Source: Phycisphaerales bacterium (lineage in GTDB: Bacteria; Planctomycetota; Phycisphaerae; Sedimentisphaerales; Anaerobacaceae). From it: DNA of 64,000 nucleotides. This document shows positions 48,072 to 57,239 of this stretch, piece by piece. A model generated the notes under the pieces. The model did no database searches and was not told the origin of the DNA. It saw nothing but the letters and a program-made list of their open reading frames with translations. The DNA lies in NCBI GenBank assembly GCA_020352515.1, contig CP070678.1, forward strand, positions 5,133,191 to 5,197,190, given 5' to 3'. Position 1 is the stretch's first letter. Each line of letters starts with the position of its first letter. Both the position numbers and the translations under genes were made by a program.

Positions 48072-50039
48072 ATGGGCAACTGTAGTCTTATTTGCAGAAG
48101 AACAGTGTTGGAGAAAGGTGTGCTGTTGGCGGCGGGGCTGGCGTGCCTCTTGACGGGCCGTTCGGTCCTCGGGGCTCATCGGCTGCCGGCCTGGCACGCC
48201 CCGGACAAGGCGCGCAGCACATCCTTTGAGCTCGGAGAGGGCAAAGGCGAGTTTCGGGCGTGGGGCAGGGGCAGGGATATGCGTATGTTCTTTGGAGAGT
48301 TTCTGCCGGCCGTTTTCGAGCGGACGCTTGTGCTGGAGGAACTTGCCCCGGGAGCATCGCTCGAATGGATCTTCACGGGCGAGATGGGTGGATTTACGGT
48401 CAGCGTGGGGCCGAACGATGTCGCCGTCTATCAGCGGTTTTACGACTCGCCGGCGTTCGAAAGTATCAGCAAGAGCAGGACGCGGCATCCCCAGTGGAAC
48501 GCGCCGACCGAGAGGGTTGCCTACGAAGGCGCGCTGCGGGCGGTGACTGTGACGATGGATTACAAGCTCGGCCTGTCGCTGGCTTTGAACGGCCGGGAGG
48601 TTCTGCGACAGGACTGCCTGCTGGACATAAGCCGCCATCAGTTGGCTCTGTCGGGCAAAAGGCCGAGCGTCCGCGGCAGGATGCTCGAGCCGGAGGCCGA
48701 GCCCGCCGTCGTGCGCGTGGATCCGGCCGTGCGCCGCCAGACGATGACAGGCTTTGGCGGTATCGCTACACCGACAGCTTACGCCCAGTTGAGCCCCGAG
48801 GGAAAGCAACGGTGGTGGAGGCTCGTGCGCGAGTACAACCTGCTCATCCAGCGCGAATATCCCATCGGGACAAGACTCAATCCCGACGCGGACAACTGGG
48901 ACAGGCTTGAAGATGCAACGCCGCACTACTACGGGGACAACTTCCCCAACGGGGAGATAAGCGATTTCGAGTATATCAGGAATCTGCGGCGGCTGGGGGG
49001 CAAGGTATGGTTCGAGTTCTGGGCGCTGCCCGATTGGGTCGGCAAAGACCCGAAGAAGTATGCCAAAGCCATGGTGAGCTATTGCCGCGTCTCCCGGCAG
49101 AAGGCGGGCGCCCCGCCGGACGTGGTCGGCATTCAGAACGAAGTGGATCAGTCGGCCTCGATGTTTCACGAGATGACCCTCGAGCTTCGAAAGCAGCTTG
49201 ATGAAGCGGGCTTCGGGTCTGTCCGCATCCACATGAGCGACAGCGGCAGTCTTGCCGGCGGGATAAGGCGAGCCGAGAAGTTCCGCAAGTCGGATGCCGC
49301 CTGGGCCAAGATAGACTTCTCCGCAACCCACATGTACGACTACCAGGGATTCTTCACGAACCCGGACGGGTTCGACGGGCGCCTGAAACAGTGGAAAAAA
49401 CTGACCGGCGACAAGCCTTTCCTCTCGACCGAGCTGTGCATCAACAACGACAGGTATCAATGGCCGAGCTATCGGGTGGCGCTGGCAATGGGCCAGTTAT
49501 ACCACAAGAACCTGGTTCTGACGGATGCAACGGCCGTTTGCTACTGCTGGACCTTGTTGAACGTTGTTCAGCCGTCCTACGGGTGGACCCGGACGCTCTG
49601 CGTGCCGGACGCCCGGCACGGATTCGTGCCCACCGCAACCAGTCATCAGCTCAGGGTGTTCGGGGCGTACAGCCGTCGTATCCGCGAGGGCATGGTGCGC
49701 GTCGAGGCAAAGGCCGATGTCGCCGACCTGTTGGTCTCGGCGTTCGCGGGCAAACTCGGCAAGGGCACTGTTGTCGTTCTGAACCGTAGCGTCAGGCCGC
49801 GGCGGCTTCGCGCCGTTTGGCCGGGCGTCAGGTTCACGGAGATGGAGGCGGCCGATCCGTACCGCCAAAACGAGCTAGCCAAGGCGCCGGGGCCGGCCGC
49901 GGACGGAACCACTGAAGTAATTATCGAGCCGGGAGCAATTGTCACACTGTCCAACGTCGCGCTCGCCGGGGCTGTTACAGGAGCCGCTGCGACCCCTGAC
50001 TTGCCGAGCGCGGACCGAAGCATGCGAGTGAGTCCGTGA
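48072..50039 (+). CDS. Secreted GH30-like glycoside hydrolase
   Basis: 655 residues. The N terminus (ICRRTVLEKGVLLAAGLACL) has a twin arginine followed by a hydrophobic core, a possible Tat signal. Residues about 40-215 are a beta-rich accessory region. The barrel begins at RQTMTGFGGIATPTAY, recalling the GFGG motif of GH30, and continues to a probable acid/base glutamate in DVVGIQNEVDQ (about residue 357) and nucleophile glutamate in FLSTELCINN (about 456), consistent with clan GH-A. A C-terminal beta domain follows. Substrate cannot be read; association with GH28 suggests pectin-linked side chains. It overlaps the next frame but the true GH28 start is 68 bp on. Confidence 0.75.
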   Translation: MGNCSLICRRTVLEKGVLLAAGLACLLTGRSVLGAHRLPAWHAPDKARSTSFELGEGKGEFRAWGRGRDMRMFFGEFLPAVFERTLVLEELAPGASLEWIFTGEMGGFTVSVGPNDVAVYQRFYDSPAFESISKSRTRHPQWNAPTERVAYEGALRAVTVTMDYKLGLSLALNGREVLRQDCLLDISRHQLALSGKRPSVRGRMLEPEAEPAVVRVDPAVRRQTMTGFGGIATPTAYAQLSPEGKQRWWRLVREYNLLIQREYPIGTRLNPDADNWDRLEDATPHYYGDNFPNGEISDFEYIRNLRRLGGKVWFEFWALPDWVGKDPKKYAKAMVSYCRVSRQKAGAPPDVVGIQNEVDQSASMFHEMTLELRKQLDEAGFGSVRIHMSDSGSLAGGIRRAEKFRKSDAAWAKIDFSATHMYDYQGFFTNPDGFDGRLKQWKKLTGDKPFLSTELCINNDRYQWPSYRVALAMGQLYHKNLVLTDATAVCYCWTLLNVVQPSYGWTRTLCVPDARHGFVPTATSHQLRVFGAYSRRIREGMVRVEAKADVADLLVSAFAGKLGKGTVVVLNRSVRPRRLRAVWPGVRFTEMEAADPYRQNELAKAPGPAADGTTEVIIEPGAIVTLSNVALAGAVTGAAATPDLPSADRSMRVSP

Positions 50040-50107
50040 AGCGCGGGCGGCGACCAGAAATCAAAGGCGATTTGGATGGTATGCGAATCAAGGAGCAGAG
50101 GCGAAAT

Positions 50108-51670
50108 ATGGACTACAAGGGCCGGTTGATTGAGATAGGGTTCCTTTCTTTGCTGGGAGCCACAGGCGTTTTGGGTTCGCAGACGACATGGGACGTCGCG
50201 GAGTACGGGGCCAAAGGTGATGGCAAGACGCTGTGCACGACGTCGATTCAGAAGGCGATAGACCAGTGCAGTCGCCAGGGGGGCGGGACGGTCTATTTCC
50301 CGCCGGGGCGATACCTGTCGGGGACTATCTATTTGAAGAGCAACGTAACGCTACGGCTTGATTCCGGCTGTACGCTCTTGGGCAGCAAGGACTTGAAAGA
50401 CTACCCGCCGACGGTTCAGGCGTTCCGCTCGTACACCGACAACTACACGGACAAAAGCCTTATTTACGCGGAGAAGGCCGAGCAGATCGCGATTACCGGC
50501 GAAGGCGTCATCGACGGACAGGGCGCGGCGTTCAAAGGGCCGTACAAGGTGCGGCCGTATATGATCCGGATCATACAGTGCAGAGACGTGAGCGTGCGGG
50601 ACGTGACGATCGTCAATTCTCCGATGTGGGTGCAGCACTATCTGGCGTGCGAGGACGTACGCATCAGCGGGATAACGGTCCGCAGCCGCGTAAACGGCAA
50701 CAACGACGGAATCGACATCGACTGCTGCAGCAGGGTCGTCATTTCCGGCTGCAACATCAGTAGCGGCGACGATGCGATTGTGCTCAAGAGCACGGCGGCG
50801 CGGCCTTGCAGGGATGTTACGGTCAGCAACTGCATCCTTAGCAGTCACTGCAATGCCCTGAAGATGGGCACCGAGTCGAACGGGGGCTTCACGAATATAG
50901 TCCTGAGCGGCTGTGTGATTTACGACACGCGCCTGGCGGGTGTGGCCCTGGAGATTGTGGACGGGGGGACGATGGACGGGGTGGTCGTATCGAACATGAC
51001 GATGAAGAAGGTCGGCGCGCCCGTCTTCGTGCGTCTGGGCAATCGGGCCAGGCCGTTCAAAAAGGACATGCTGACGCCGGGCATAGGCGTTATGCGCAAC
51101 ATCACGATAAGCGGCATCGAGGCGACAGGTGCCAATTCGACGGGATGTGCGATTTCGGGGATACCCGAGGCCAAGATAGAGAACGTAACGCTGAGGGACG
51201 TGAGGCTGTCGTTCCCAGGCGGGGGCAGGAACAAGGACGCCGGGCGCGCCATACCGGAGAAGGCGGAGGCCTATCCGGAGTATTCGATGTTCGGGCCGCT
51301 GCCGGCGTACGGTTTTTATTGCAGGCATGTCAGGGGGCTCAAGCTGGCTGGTGTTCAGCTTCAACTGGCGGGGCGCGACGGCCGTCACGCGCTGGTCTGC
51401 GAGGATGTCCAAGACCTCTCGATTGAGGGTCTGGTCGCGGCGTGCGAGAGCGGGGCCGAATCGACAATCCGGCTGACCGACGTAAGCAGTGCACTTCTTC
51501 GCGGGTGCAGGGCGAAGGCGGGCACGGATGTATTCCTGAAGGTTGCCGGGTCAACAAGCTCGGGGATACTGCTGGCGGGCAACGACTTTGGGGCGGCGGG
51601 CAAGGTCTTCGAGTGCGGGCCGAATGTTCCGGCCGCGGCGGTGTCTCAAGCAGCCAACAGGATGAAGTAA
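50108..51670 (+). CDS. GH28 polygalacturonase-type glycoside hydrolase
   Basis: 520 residues with signal peptide (IEIGFLSLLGATGVLG) and the pectate-lyase-3-type entry VAEYGAKGDGKTLCTTSIQK. GH28 catalytic aspartates are in NNDGIDIDCC and SSGDDAIVLKS; the third motif reads SSHCNALKMGTES, in which the usual GHG is SHC, so the subsite differs from classical polygalacturonases. The remaining part is a right-handed beta-helix. It should release galacturonate or related units from pectin outside the cytoplasm. ATG 50108 has GAGG 6 bases upstream; an in-frame GTG at 50036 overlaps the previous stop but would precede the signal peptide. Confidence 0.87.
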   Translation: MDYKGRLIEIGFLSLLGATGVLGSQTTWDVAEYGAKGDGKTLCTTSIQKAIDQCSRQGGGTVYFPPGRYLSGTIYLKSNVTLRLDSGCTLLGSKDLKDYPPTVQAFRSYTDNYTDKSLIYAEKAEQIAITGEGVIDGQGAAFKGPYKVRPYMIRIIQCRDVSVRDVTIVNSPMWVQHYLACEDVRISGITVRSRVNGNNDGIDIDCCSRVVISGCNISSGDDAIVLKSTAARPCRDVTVSNCILSSHCNALKMGTESNGGFTNIVLSGCVIYDTRLAGVALEIVDGGTMDGVVVSNMTMKKVGAPVFVRLGNRARPFKKDMLTPGIGVMRNITISGIEATGANSTGCAISGIPEAKIENVTLRDVRLSFPGGGRNKDAGRAIPEKAEAYPEYSMFGPLPAYGFYCRHVRGLKLAGVQLQLAGRDGRHALVCEDVQDLSIEGLVAACESGAESTIRLTDVSSALLRGCRAKAGTDVFLKVAGSTSSGILLAGNDFGAAGKVFECGPNVPAAAVSQAANRMK

Positions 51671-51695
51671 GGACCTTTCGGTGGAGAGTCAGCGT

Positions 51696-52946
51696 ATGAT
51701 TCTGGGCAAGTATTCTTTCGGCATTGGCGACAGGTTCGGCAGGCAGGGCGCCGCGCAGCTTGCGGCGGTGATTAAAGCTAAAGGCGAGGGGCTCGATATC
51801 ACACCGGTGTGGAACAAGTCCAAGAGGGAGCACACTATCATAGGCACGCGGCCGGCGGATGTTCGCAGGGAGGCCGACGAGGCGGTGAAGGCGTGCGGCT
51901 GGGATGGGGCGTATTTCGTGGACGCCGACCATATCGGACTGTCCAACGTGGACGAATTCATCGAGGCGAGCGACTTTTTCACGCTGGACGTGGCGGATTT
52001 CATCGGCAGGCCGGCTGACCGTGCGGACGTGGAGGCTTTTGCCGGCAGGTACGGCAAGTACGCCGGCTCGCTGGCCGTGGACGGGATCGACGGGGAGCTT
52101 GAGATAACTCAAGAGCGGATAATGGCGATAGGGGGCAAGTTCCTGTCGGGCGCAAAGGAGGCTGGTAGAATCTATCGGCATATCGAGCGGGCGAAGGGGG
52201 CCGGGAATTTTGTGACCGAGGTCTCGATGGACGAGACGGACGAGGCCCAGACGCCGGTGGAGATGCTTTTCATCCTTGCGGCGATCGCCGAGGAAGGGAT
52301 TCCCGCCCGGACCGTTGCGCCGAAGTTCACCGGGCGGTTCAACAAGGGGGTGGACTACGTGGGCGAGGTTTCGAGGTTCTCGCGGGAATTCGAGGAGGAC
52401 CTGGCGGTGGTGGCGTTTGCAGTGAAGGAGTTCGGTCTGCCGGAGGATTTGAAGCTGAGCGTTCACTCGGGCAGCGACAAGTTCTCGATTTACGGGCCCA
52501 TCGGGCAGGCATTGAGGAAGTTCGATGCAGGGCTTCATTTGAAGACGGCGGGTACGACGTGGCTGGAGGAGTTGATAGGGCTGGCGATGGCCGGGGGGGA
52601 CGGGCCGGCCATTGCCAGGCAGGTTTATTCGGGCGCGTTTTCGCGGATGGAGGAATTGTGCGGGCCGTACGCGACGGTGATAAATATCGACAGGGGCAAG
52701 CTGCCGGCGCCGGGTGCGGTGGAGAAGTGGGATGGAGAGCGATTCGCGGCGGCGCTTCGGCACGACCGGTCGTGCAAGGATTACAATCCGAGCTTTCGGC
52801 AGCTTCTGCACGTGGGGTACAAAGTTGCGGCGGAGATGGGCGGGGCGTACATAGAGGCGCTGGACAGGCACGCGGGGATAATCGGAGAGAATGTGACGGC
52901 GAATATATACGACCGGCACATACGGCCGGTTTTCGGGGGCCGGTAG
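51696..52946 (+). CDS. uxaE: Tagaturonate epimerase-family protein (UxaE-like)
   Basis: 416 residues, cytoplasmic. The start MILGKYSFGIGDRFGRQGAA and the segments FVDADHIGLSNVDEFIEASD, EVSMDETDEAQTPVEMLFIL, SVHSGSDKFSIYGPIGQAL and HLKTAGTTWLEELIGLA match what I recall of the UxaE (TM0440) family, which interconverts D-tagaturonate and D-fructuronate in a galacturonate route. Histidine/aspartate residues in VDADH and HSGSDK could bind metal. ATG 51696 has GGAGAG 7 bases upstream; an in-frame GTG 15 bases before is less well placed. It follows GH28 by 25 bp and links extracellular pectin cutting to uronate metabolism. Confidence 0.85.
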   Translation: MILGKYSFGIGDRFGRQGAAQLAAVIKAKGEGLDITPVWNKSKREHTIIGTRPADVRREADEAVKACGWDGAYFVDADHIGLSNVDEFIEASDFFTLDVADFIGRPADRADVEAFAGRYGKYAGSLAVDGIDGELEITQERIMAIGGKFLSGAKEAGRIYRHIERAKGAGNFVTEVSMDETDEAQTPVEMLFILAAIAEEGIPARTVAPKFTGRFNKGVDYVGEVSRFSREFEEDLAVVAFAVKEFGLPEDLKLSVHSGSDKFSIYGPIGQALRKFDAGLHLKTAGTTWLEELIGLAMAGGDGPAIARQVYSGAFSRMEELCGPYATVINIDRGKLPAPGAVEKWDGERFAAALRHDRSCKDYNPSFRQLLHVGYKVAAEMGGAYIEALDRHAGIIGENVTANIYDRHIRPVFGGR

Positions 52947-53093
52947 GCGGGGCGGGCCGGCCGGTTGCCGTGAAGGGGGGCGGAGGAGACGAGAGGTCCG
53001 GGATTGCGGGACGACGGGGCTCCGGGATGGTAGTTTGGGTAAAGATCCAAACGGACGCGTGCGGGGGTTTGGGGAAATAACGGTCGAATTGGA

Positions 53094-53405
53094 ATTGGGT
53101 TCGTTTGGGTTCGTTTTTTTGCGGAATAAGCGGGCTGAAGTGGCGTAAGGTGTTGTGGGGTAACGGGTTAGGGGCGATTTTGCGATTGGGTTCGTTTTGG
53201 GTTCGTTTGGGTTCGTTTTTTTGCGGAATGAGGGGGCTGAAATGACGTAAGGTGTTGCAGGGTAAGGGGTTAGGGGTGATTTTAGGATTGGGTTCGTTTT
53301 GGCTTCGTTTTCGTATCCCTGCGGGGGCATTGATGTGCGTAAGTCGTTGCAGTATAAGGGGTTGCGGGGATTTTGGGGGATTTGTGAATTGGGTTCGTTT
53401 TGCAA
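53094..53405. repeat. Tandem repeat of about 100 bp (three units plus a partial)
   Basis: Units start with ATTGGGTTCG at 53094, 53185, 53287 and 53388 (periods 91, 102, 101). Each has one to three GGGTTCGTTT boxes, then TGCGGAAT...GGGCTGAA, a TGACGTAAGGTGTTG-like segment, GGGTTAGGGG and GATTTT. Unit 3 is the most diverged. Read on the minus strand they give peptides such as KTNPIAKSPLTRYPTTPYA and RKKTNPNEPNS. No separate gene is credible here. The 147 bp before it show nothing. Confidence 0.8.
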
Positions 53406-53970
53406 AAAAATGTTCGAGTTCGTGATCGATCCGTGACGGGTTTGGCAGGTTTTCAACTAATTGACGACGTGAACGAATTTCGGAGTTGGTGGGGATCGTG
53501 ATTGGGCCTTTCGAGGGGGGGCGATATTCACTATTGACTTGTTAGGTGGGTATTATACAGGATGGGGAGTTGGGTGTCAAGAGAAATCCGTTCGACGCGG
53601 GCGGGAAAGCTGGGCTTCGCCTTTGGCGAGCTCAGGACCTTGCTCGGGACGTTGGCCGGGCCGAACAATGCTGTCGCCAGGTGGGATGCGACCTGGCACT
53701 AGCCTTGTGGCGGCCCTCCTTGTCACAAGAGCGGGGAGGGTCGTTCGAGGCGGGGGTATGAAAAGGGAAAAGGTAGAAGTGAAAAGGTCAAAAGGGGCTG
53801 ACGCCGGGATGGGGGGGCAAGGGCGGAGAGTGGGGCAGTTGAGCAGTAGAACAGTTGAATTGGCAAAGGGGGGCGTCAGCTTCCGCGCTGCCCTGTCACG
53901 TGTGCATTTGGGATTGGTGCAGTATGTATACCACGCCATGCTTATCGAAATTGCCAGCCATCTCAACCCC
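53406..53970. other. Non-coding accessory DNA between two repeat elements
   Basis: No credible gene; a plus-strand open frame (53539-54024) is low-complexity and lacks family motifs. A GCCAGGT/ACCTGGC inverted repeat with 8-base loop (53676-53697) and a CGCC-TTT-GGCG hairpin just upstream may belong to dispersed palindromic elements. Confidence 0.5.
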
Positions 53971-54098
53971 AAACGACCCGGCCGATTAGAACCGCGAGCA
54001 GTGTGCCGAGAACGTGAACATTAGCCGTCATTGAAGACTACAAGAAAAAAATGGAGAATCAACCGTGCCGCTTAACGGACCGCCATTCGAGGCTATCC
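53971..54098 (+). repeat. 128-bp direct repeat, copy 1
   Basis: Matches 57078-57205 with only a handful of differences over 128 bp, same orientation, 3.1 kb apart. It begins AAACGACCCGGCCGATTAGA and ends near CGCCATTCG. Copy 1 is not preceded by IS66-like sequence. Just after it CCTAGTTTT is repeated about three times (54097-54128). Confidence 0.85.
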
Positions 54099-54348
54099 CT
54101 AGTTTTGTCCCTAGTTTTAGCCTAGTTTAAGCACTCTTTCGGCAAATTCTTGAGCGAATCAGCCGATTGAGAGCCGGCGGAGTTTGTGAGGGCAGGATGA
54201 GTGGAAATTCAGCGAAAATCCGCACCTCTGGAAAGAAATCGCCGGTCGAGGTGCGTCGAAAAATTGCCGAAATGCTGCCTTTTCGGCCAATTAGCGTGTC
54301 TTGGGGCCTTTCTCAAAGGCGTATCAGCCATGTTGGTGACCAGATGCC

Positions 54349-54378
54349 TTGAAATCGATGCCCCGATTTTGGTATTAT
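54349..54378 (+). promoter_or_regulatory. Upstream promoter of the LamG/GLUG lipoprotein gene
   Basis: TTGAAA (54349-54354), 18-base spacer, TATTAT (54373-54378) with an extended TGG before the -10. The 250 bp before it, after the repeat, contain nothing recognised. Confidence 0.5.
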
Positions 54379-54467
54379 TGATGGCGTTGTGTGCAGGAAT
54401 ATCGATTATGAAGGCAAATGTCAAATCCCGGACAAAACACTTGACGCTCTGTTTGTGCCCTGGGATG

Positions 54468-54496
54468 TTGCAATCGGGGCCTGGTTTTGGTATGAT
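54468..54496 (+). promoter_or_regulatory. Downstream promoter of the LamG/GLUG lipoprotein gene
   Basis: TTGCAA (54468-54473), 17-base spacer, TATGAT (54491-54496), again with TTTTGG before the -10. It is 118 bp after a similar promoter. Confidence 0.6.
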
Positions 54497-54624
54497 TGGC
54501 ACTGTGGCGTGCAGGAGCGCTGTTCGTGACGGTCGGTGGCTGATCCGGCTCAAGGCGAACCGGCAAGACCTATGGAGAGGGGCGTTTGCGAGATTCAGTG
54601 GGGCAGTCGAAGGAGTGGTCGGGC

Positions 54625-56667
54625 ATGGCAGGTGAATTACGGTTTTCGCTGTTCGTGTGGTTGGTGACGGTGGTTCTGTCGTCCTGTGGGTATGGCGATA
54701 CGGACCCGAATCTTGTGGGATGGTGGCGTTTTGATGATGCCAGCGGGATTATAGCCGAGAATTCGGCCGGGTCGGCGAATGGGACGTTGGTGGGCGACCC
54801 GGTCTGGACAACAGGCGTCCTCGGCGGAGCACTGGAGTTTGACGGAGACGGAGACTATGTCTATGTTTCTATGCGCAATGCCTCATTCGGCAGTGCTTCG
54901 ATTGGGCTGTGGATAAAGACCGACACGGGACAACTCGGCGTGATGGCGCTTGACGGCTCGGAGAGGTTTCATATCGAGGTCACTGCAGAGGGATACCTGG
55001 CCGTAGATGTGAACGGGGTGGACATTGTGAACCACAAAAACGTCGCCGACAGAAAGTGGCATCACATCGCAATTGTCCGAGAGTTGGATACCCCGGAGCA
55101 CGAACTCGCAATCTACATCGACGGCGACAAAGGCGCCACCTCGGCGGCGGAACAAAGACCGTTTGCGCTCAGTCAGATAATAATAGGCTGGCATAATATC
55201 CGCGGCGGCAATTCCTTTGACGGGCTTATCGACGATGTGCGTATGTATAATGTAGCCTTGACCCAAACGCAGATAGATAATCTGGCGCGCTGTGCGATTC
55301 TCCCCTCTCCCCAAGACGGAGAGATAGGCGTTAGTGGGGATGCACAATTGACCTGGACGCCCGGGAACGGGGTGCTTAGCCATGACATCTATTTCGACAC
55401 TGAGAGCCCGCCGACCACACTAATCGGGGATGATATTACACTTGCATCCATCGATCCCGGGCCCCTCAAATACGGCGTTACTTACTATTGGCGCGTGGAT
55501 GAGAATATCATCGGCGAAACGATAACGGGATATGAATGGTCATTCAAGACGGCTCCGTGGGCGGGCAGCGGGGATGCGAATGATCCTTTCCATATATGCG
55601 ATGTTGCGGATCTGGCGACCCTCTGCGAGCAGTACGAGCACTGGGGCGATTGCTTCATTCTGACGGCGGACATCCATATTCCGCCGGGGGTGGATATCGA
55701 TCCCATCGGCTGGCATTCGAGGCCGTTCAACAACATCTTCGACGGTGGGGGGCACGTCATCAGCGGACTGACATGGGGGGCGCCCGGTATCTCCAACCAT
55801 TACACGACGATCGGACTGTTTGGCAAGACGGGGCCGGCGGCTCAGATCAGGAATCTCGGCGTGGTCGATGCGCGTATCGACTGTGGTTCGCTGTCCTGGT
55901 CCGGGTTTCTCGTGGTGGAAAACGGCGGCAGCATCACGCACTGCTATTCGACCGGGGGCATTTCCACCACCAAGCTGATAATGAGCGCGAGTGAGAGGGT
56001 GGGGGGGCTTGTGGGTGTCAATCGGGGCACGATTAGCGACTGCTATTCGAGCGCCGAGATCTCCGGCGGCAGGACCCAGGCTTACGCTTTTGGCGGTCTG
56101 GTGGGCAGGAACGAGGGCGTGATAAGCGACTGCTACTCGGTCGGCGATGTCACGGGGTGCACGACCACCAACTGGGGTGCGATGAGTAATGGGATCGGCG
56201 GTTTGGTGGGCATGAATTTTGGTGATATAGGCGACTGCTACGCAAGCGGCGACGTGTACGCGCTTGGCGAAGCCGTTGGCAACGTCGGCGGTTTGGCCGG
56301 GAGGAATGATGGGATGGTGACCCACTGTTATTCGAGGGGCGAGGTTTACGCCGCCGGGCAGATGAGAAACTACATCGGGGGCCTTGTGGGCGGCGGTGTC
56401 GGTGCGGTGACGGATTCGTTCTGGGACATCGAGACAAGCGGTCAGACCGAAAGCGCAGGTGGCCGGGGCAGAAAGACGGCGGAGATGATGAAGCGGGCGA
56501 CGTTCGGCTGGTCATGGGATTTTGGCGGTCTCTGGCGGATTGCGGAAGACCGGACATATCCCCATCTGAGGATCGAGCCGCCGACGGTCGGCGACCTGGA
56601 CGGTGACGGCGACGTGGATTTCGACGATTTCTCCAGAATGGCGGAGAACTGGATGGTCGGCGACTGA
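54625..56667 (+). CDS. LamG/GLUG-repeat surface lipoprotein with dockerin-like end
   Basis: 680 residues. The signal ends in VVLSSC, a probable lipobox (cysteine about 21). Residues about 30-215 form a LamG/concanavalin-like domain (LVGWWRFDDASGIIAENSAG, GGALEFDGDGDYV, FDGLIDDVRMYNVAL). A fibronectin-III-like linker (about 225-315) follows, then five GLUG-type repeats (GGLVGVNRGTISDCYSSAEI and kin, about 450-600). A dockerin-like segment (GDLDGDGDVDFDDFSRMAEN) ends the protein. A surface adhesin or polysaccharide-binding role is likely. GGAG lies 9 bases before the ATG. It sits between two copies of a 128-bp repeat, next to an IS66 remnant. Confidence 0.85.
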   Translation: MAGELRFSLFVWLVTVVLSSCGYGDTDPNLVGWWRFDDASGIIAENSAGSANGTLVGDPVWTTGVLGGALEFDGDGDYVYVSMRNASFGSASIGLWIKTDTGQLGVMALDGSERFHIEVTAEGYLAVDVNGVDIVNHKNVADRKWHHIAIVRELDTPEHELAIYIDGDKGATSAAEQRPFALSQIIIGWHNIRGGNSFDGLIDDVRMYNVALTQTQIDNLARCAILPSPQDGEIGVSGDAQLTWTPGNGVLSHDIYFDTESPPTTLIGDDITLASIDPGPLKYGVTYYWRVDENIIGETITGYEWSFKTAPWAGSGDANDPFHICDVADLATLCEQYEHWGDCFILTADIHIPPGVDIDPIGWHSRPFNNIFDGGGHVISGLTWGAPGISNHYTTIGLFGKTGPAAQIRNLGVVDARIDCGSLSWSGFLVVENGGSITHCYSTGGISTTKLIMSASERVGGLVGVNRGTISDCYSSAEISGGRTQAYAFGGLVGRNEGVISDCYSVGDVTGCTTTNWGAMSNGIGGLVGMNFGDIGDCYASGDVYALGEAVGNVGGLAGRNDGMVTHCYSRGEVYAAGQMRNYIGGLVGGGVGAVTDSFWDIETSGQTESAGGRGRKTAEMMKRATFGWSWDFGGLWRIAEDRTYPHLRIEPPTVGDLDGDGDVDFDDFSRMAENWMVGD

Positions 56668-56923
56668 TGTAATGCGCCCAAGCGGCGCCCGCGGCAATGG
56701 CCCATTCGAGCAATACGCCATGCGGCCGGCGCGGTCGAAAAAGCCTTGCATTCGTAAGTCATTTGTGGGAGAAGGCTTATCATTGTATTTAACTCCACAT
56801 TTGCAGTAATAGACTATAGACTATATTCCAGGCTTGTCAAGCGTGCCAAATACGGGATTTGTGTAACTGTCCGGCGAAGTACACCAAGCAAGACGGTCAA
56901 GGCAGTTTGTAACGGGGGGGCGA

Positions 56924-57076
56924 CTACGATTGGAGGGTTTTGAAGTTGGCGGGCAGCAGTTCCGGTATCCTGCTGGCCGGGTGTGAGCTGATGCGGTCGA
57001 GGGAGTCTTTGATATAGAAGAACGGATCAATCCCGCATAACTTGCAACCACTGATCAGGCTGTCGCGGATGGGGGT
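56924..57076 (-). mobile_element. IS66-family transposase C-terminal remnant
   Basis: On the minus strand 50 codons followed by TAG read TPIRDSLISGCKLCGIDPFF and then YIKDSLDRISSHPASRIPEL. This is the terminal region of IS66 transposases (typically ..CKLNGVDPxAYLxDVLxRL..HPxxRIDELLPW). The rest of the transposase is absent. The remnant ends exactly one base from copy 2 of the 128-bp repeat, marking a breakpoint. The 250 bp from 56668 to 56923 are otherwise featureless. Confidence 0.72.
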
Positions 57077-57077
57077 C

Positions 57078-57205
57078 AAACGACCCGGCCGATTAGAACC
57101 GCGAGCGGTGTGCCGAGAACGTAAACATTAGCCGTCATTGAAGACTACAGGAGCAAAATGGAGAATCAACCATGCCGCTTAACGGACCGCCATTCGTGGC
57201 AATCC
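57078..57205 (+). repeat. 128-bp direct repeat, copy 2
   Basis: Same sequence as 53971-54098 with a few substitutions, including the CATGCCGCTTAACGGACCGC segment. It borders the IS66 remnant on its left and lies 34 bp from the end of the next gene. Confidence 0.85.
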
Positions 57206-57239
57206 AGAGAGTCGGCTTTTTCATACTATCGCGCATTCG

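Noticed and set aside
48015..49460. 481-codon frame antisense to the GH30-like gene
   Set aside because: Shadow of a GC-rich gene with clear hydrolase motifs.
51339..53456. 705-codon minus-strand frame over GH28, UxaE and the tandem repeat
   Set aside because: It crosses two well-supported genes in antisense and enters repeat DNA; composition is not protein-like.
53539..54024. Plus-strand frame in the accessory region
   Set aside because: Crosses palindromes and part of a 128-bp repeat; no motif and no conserved start.
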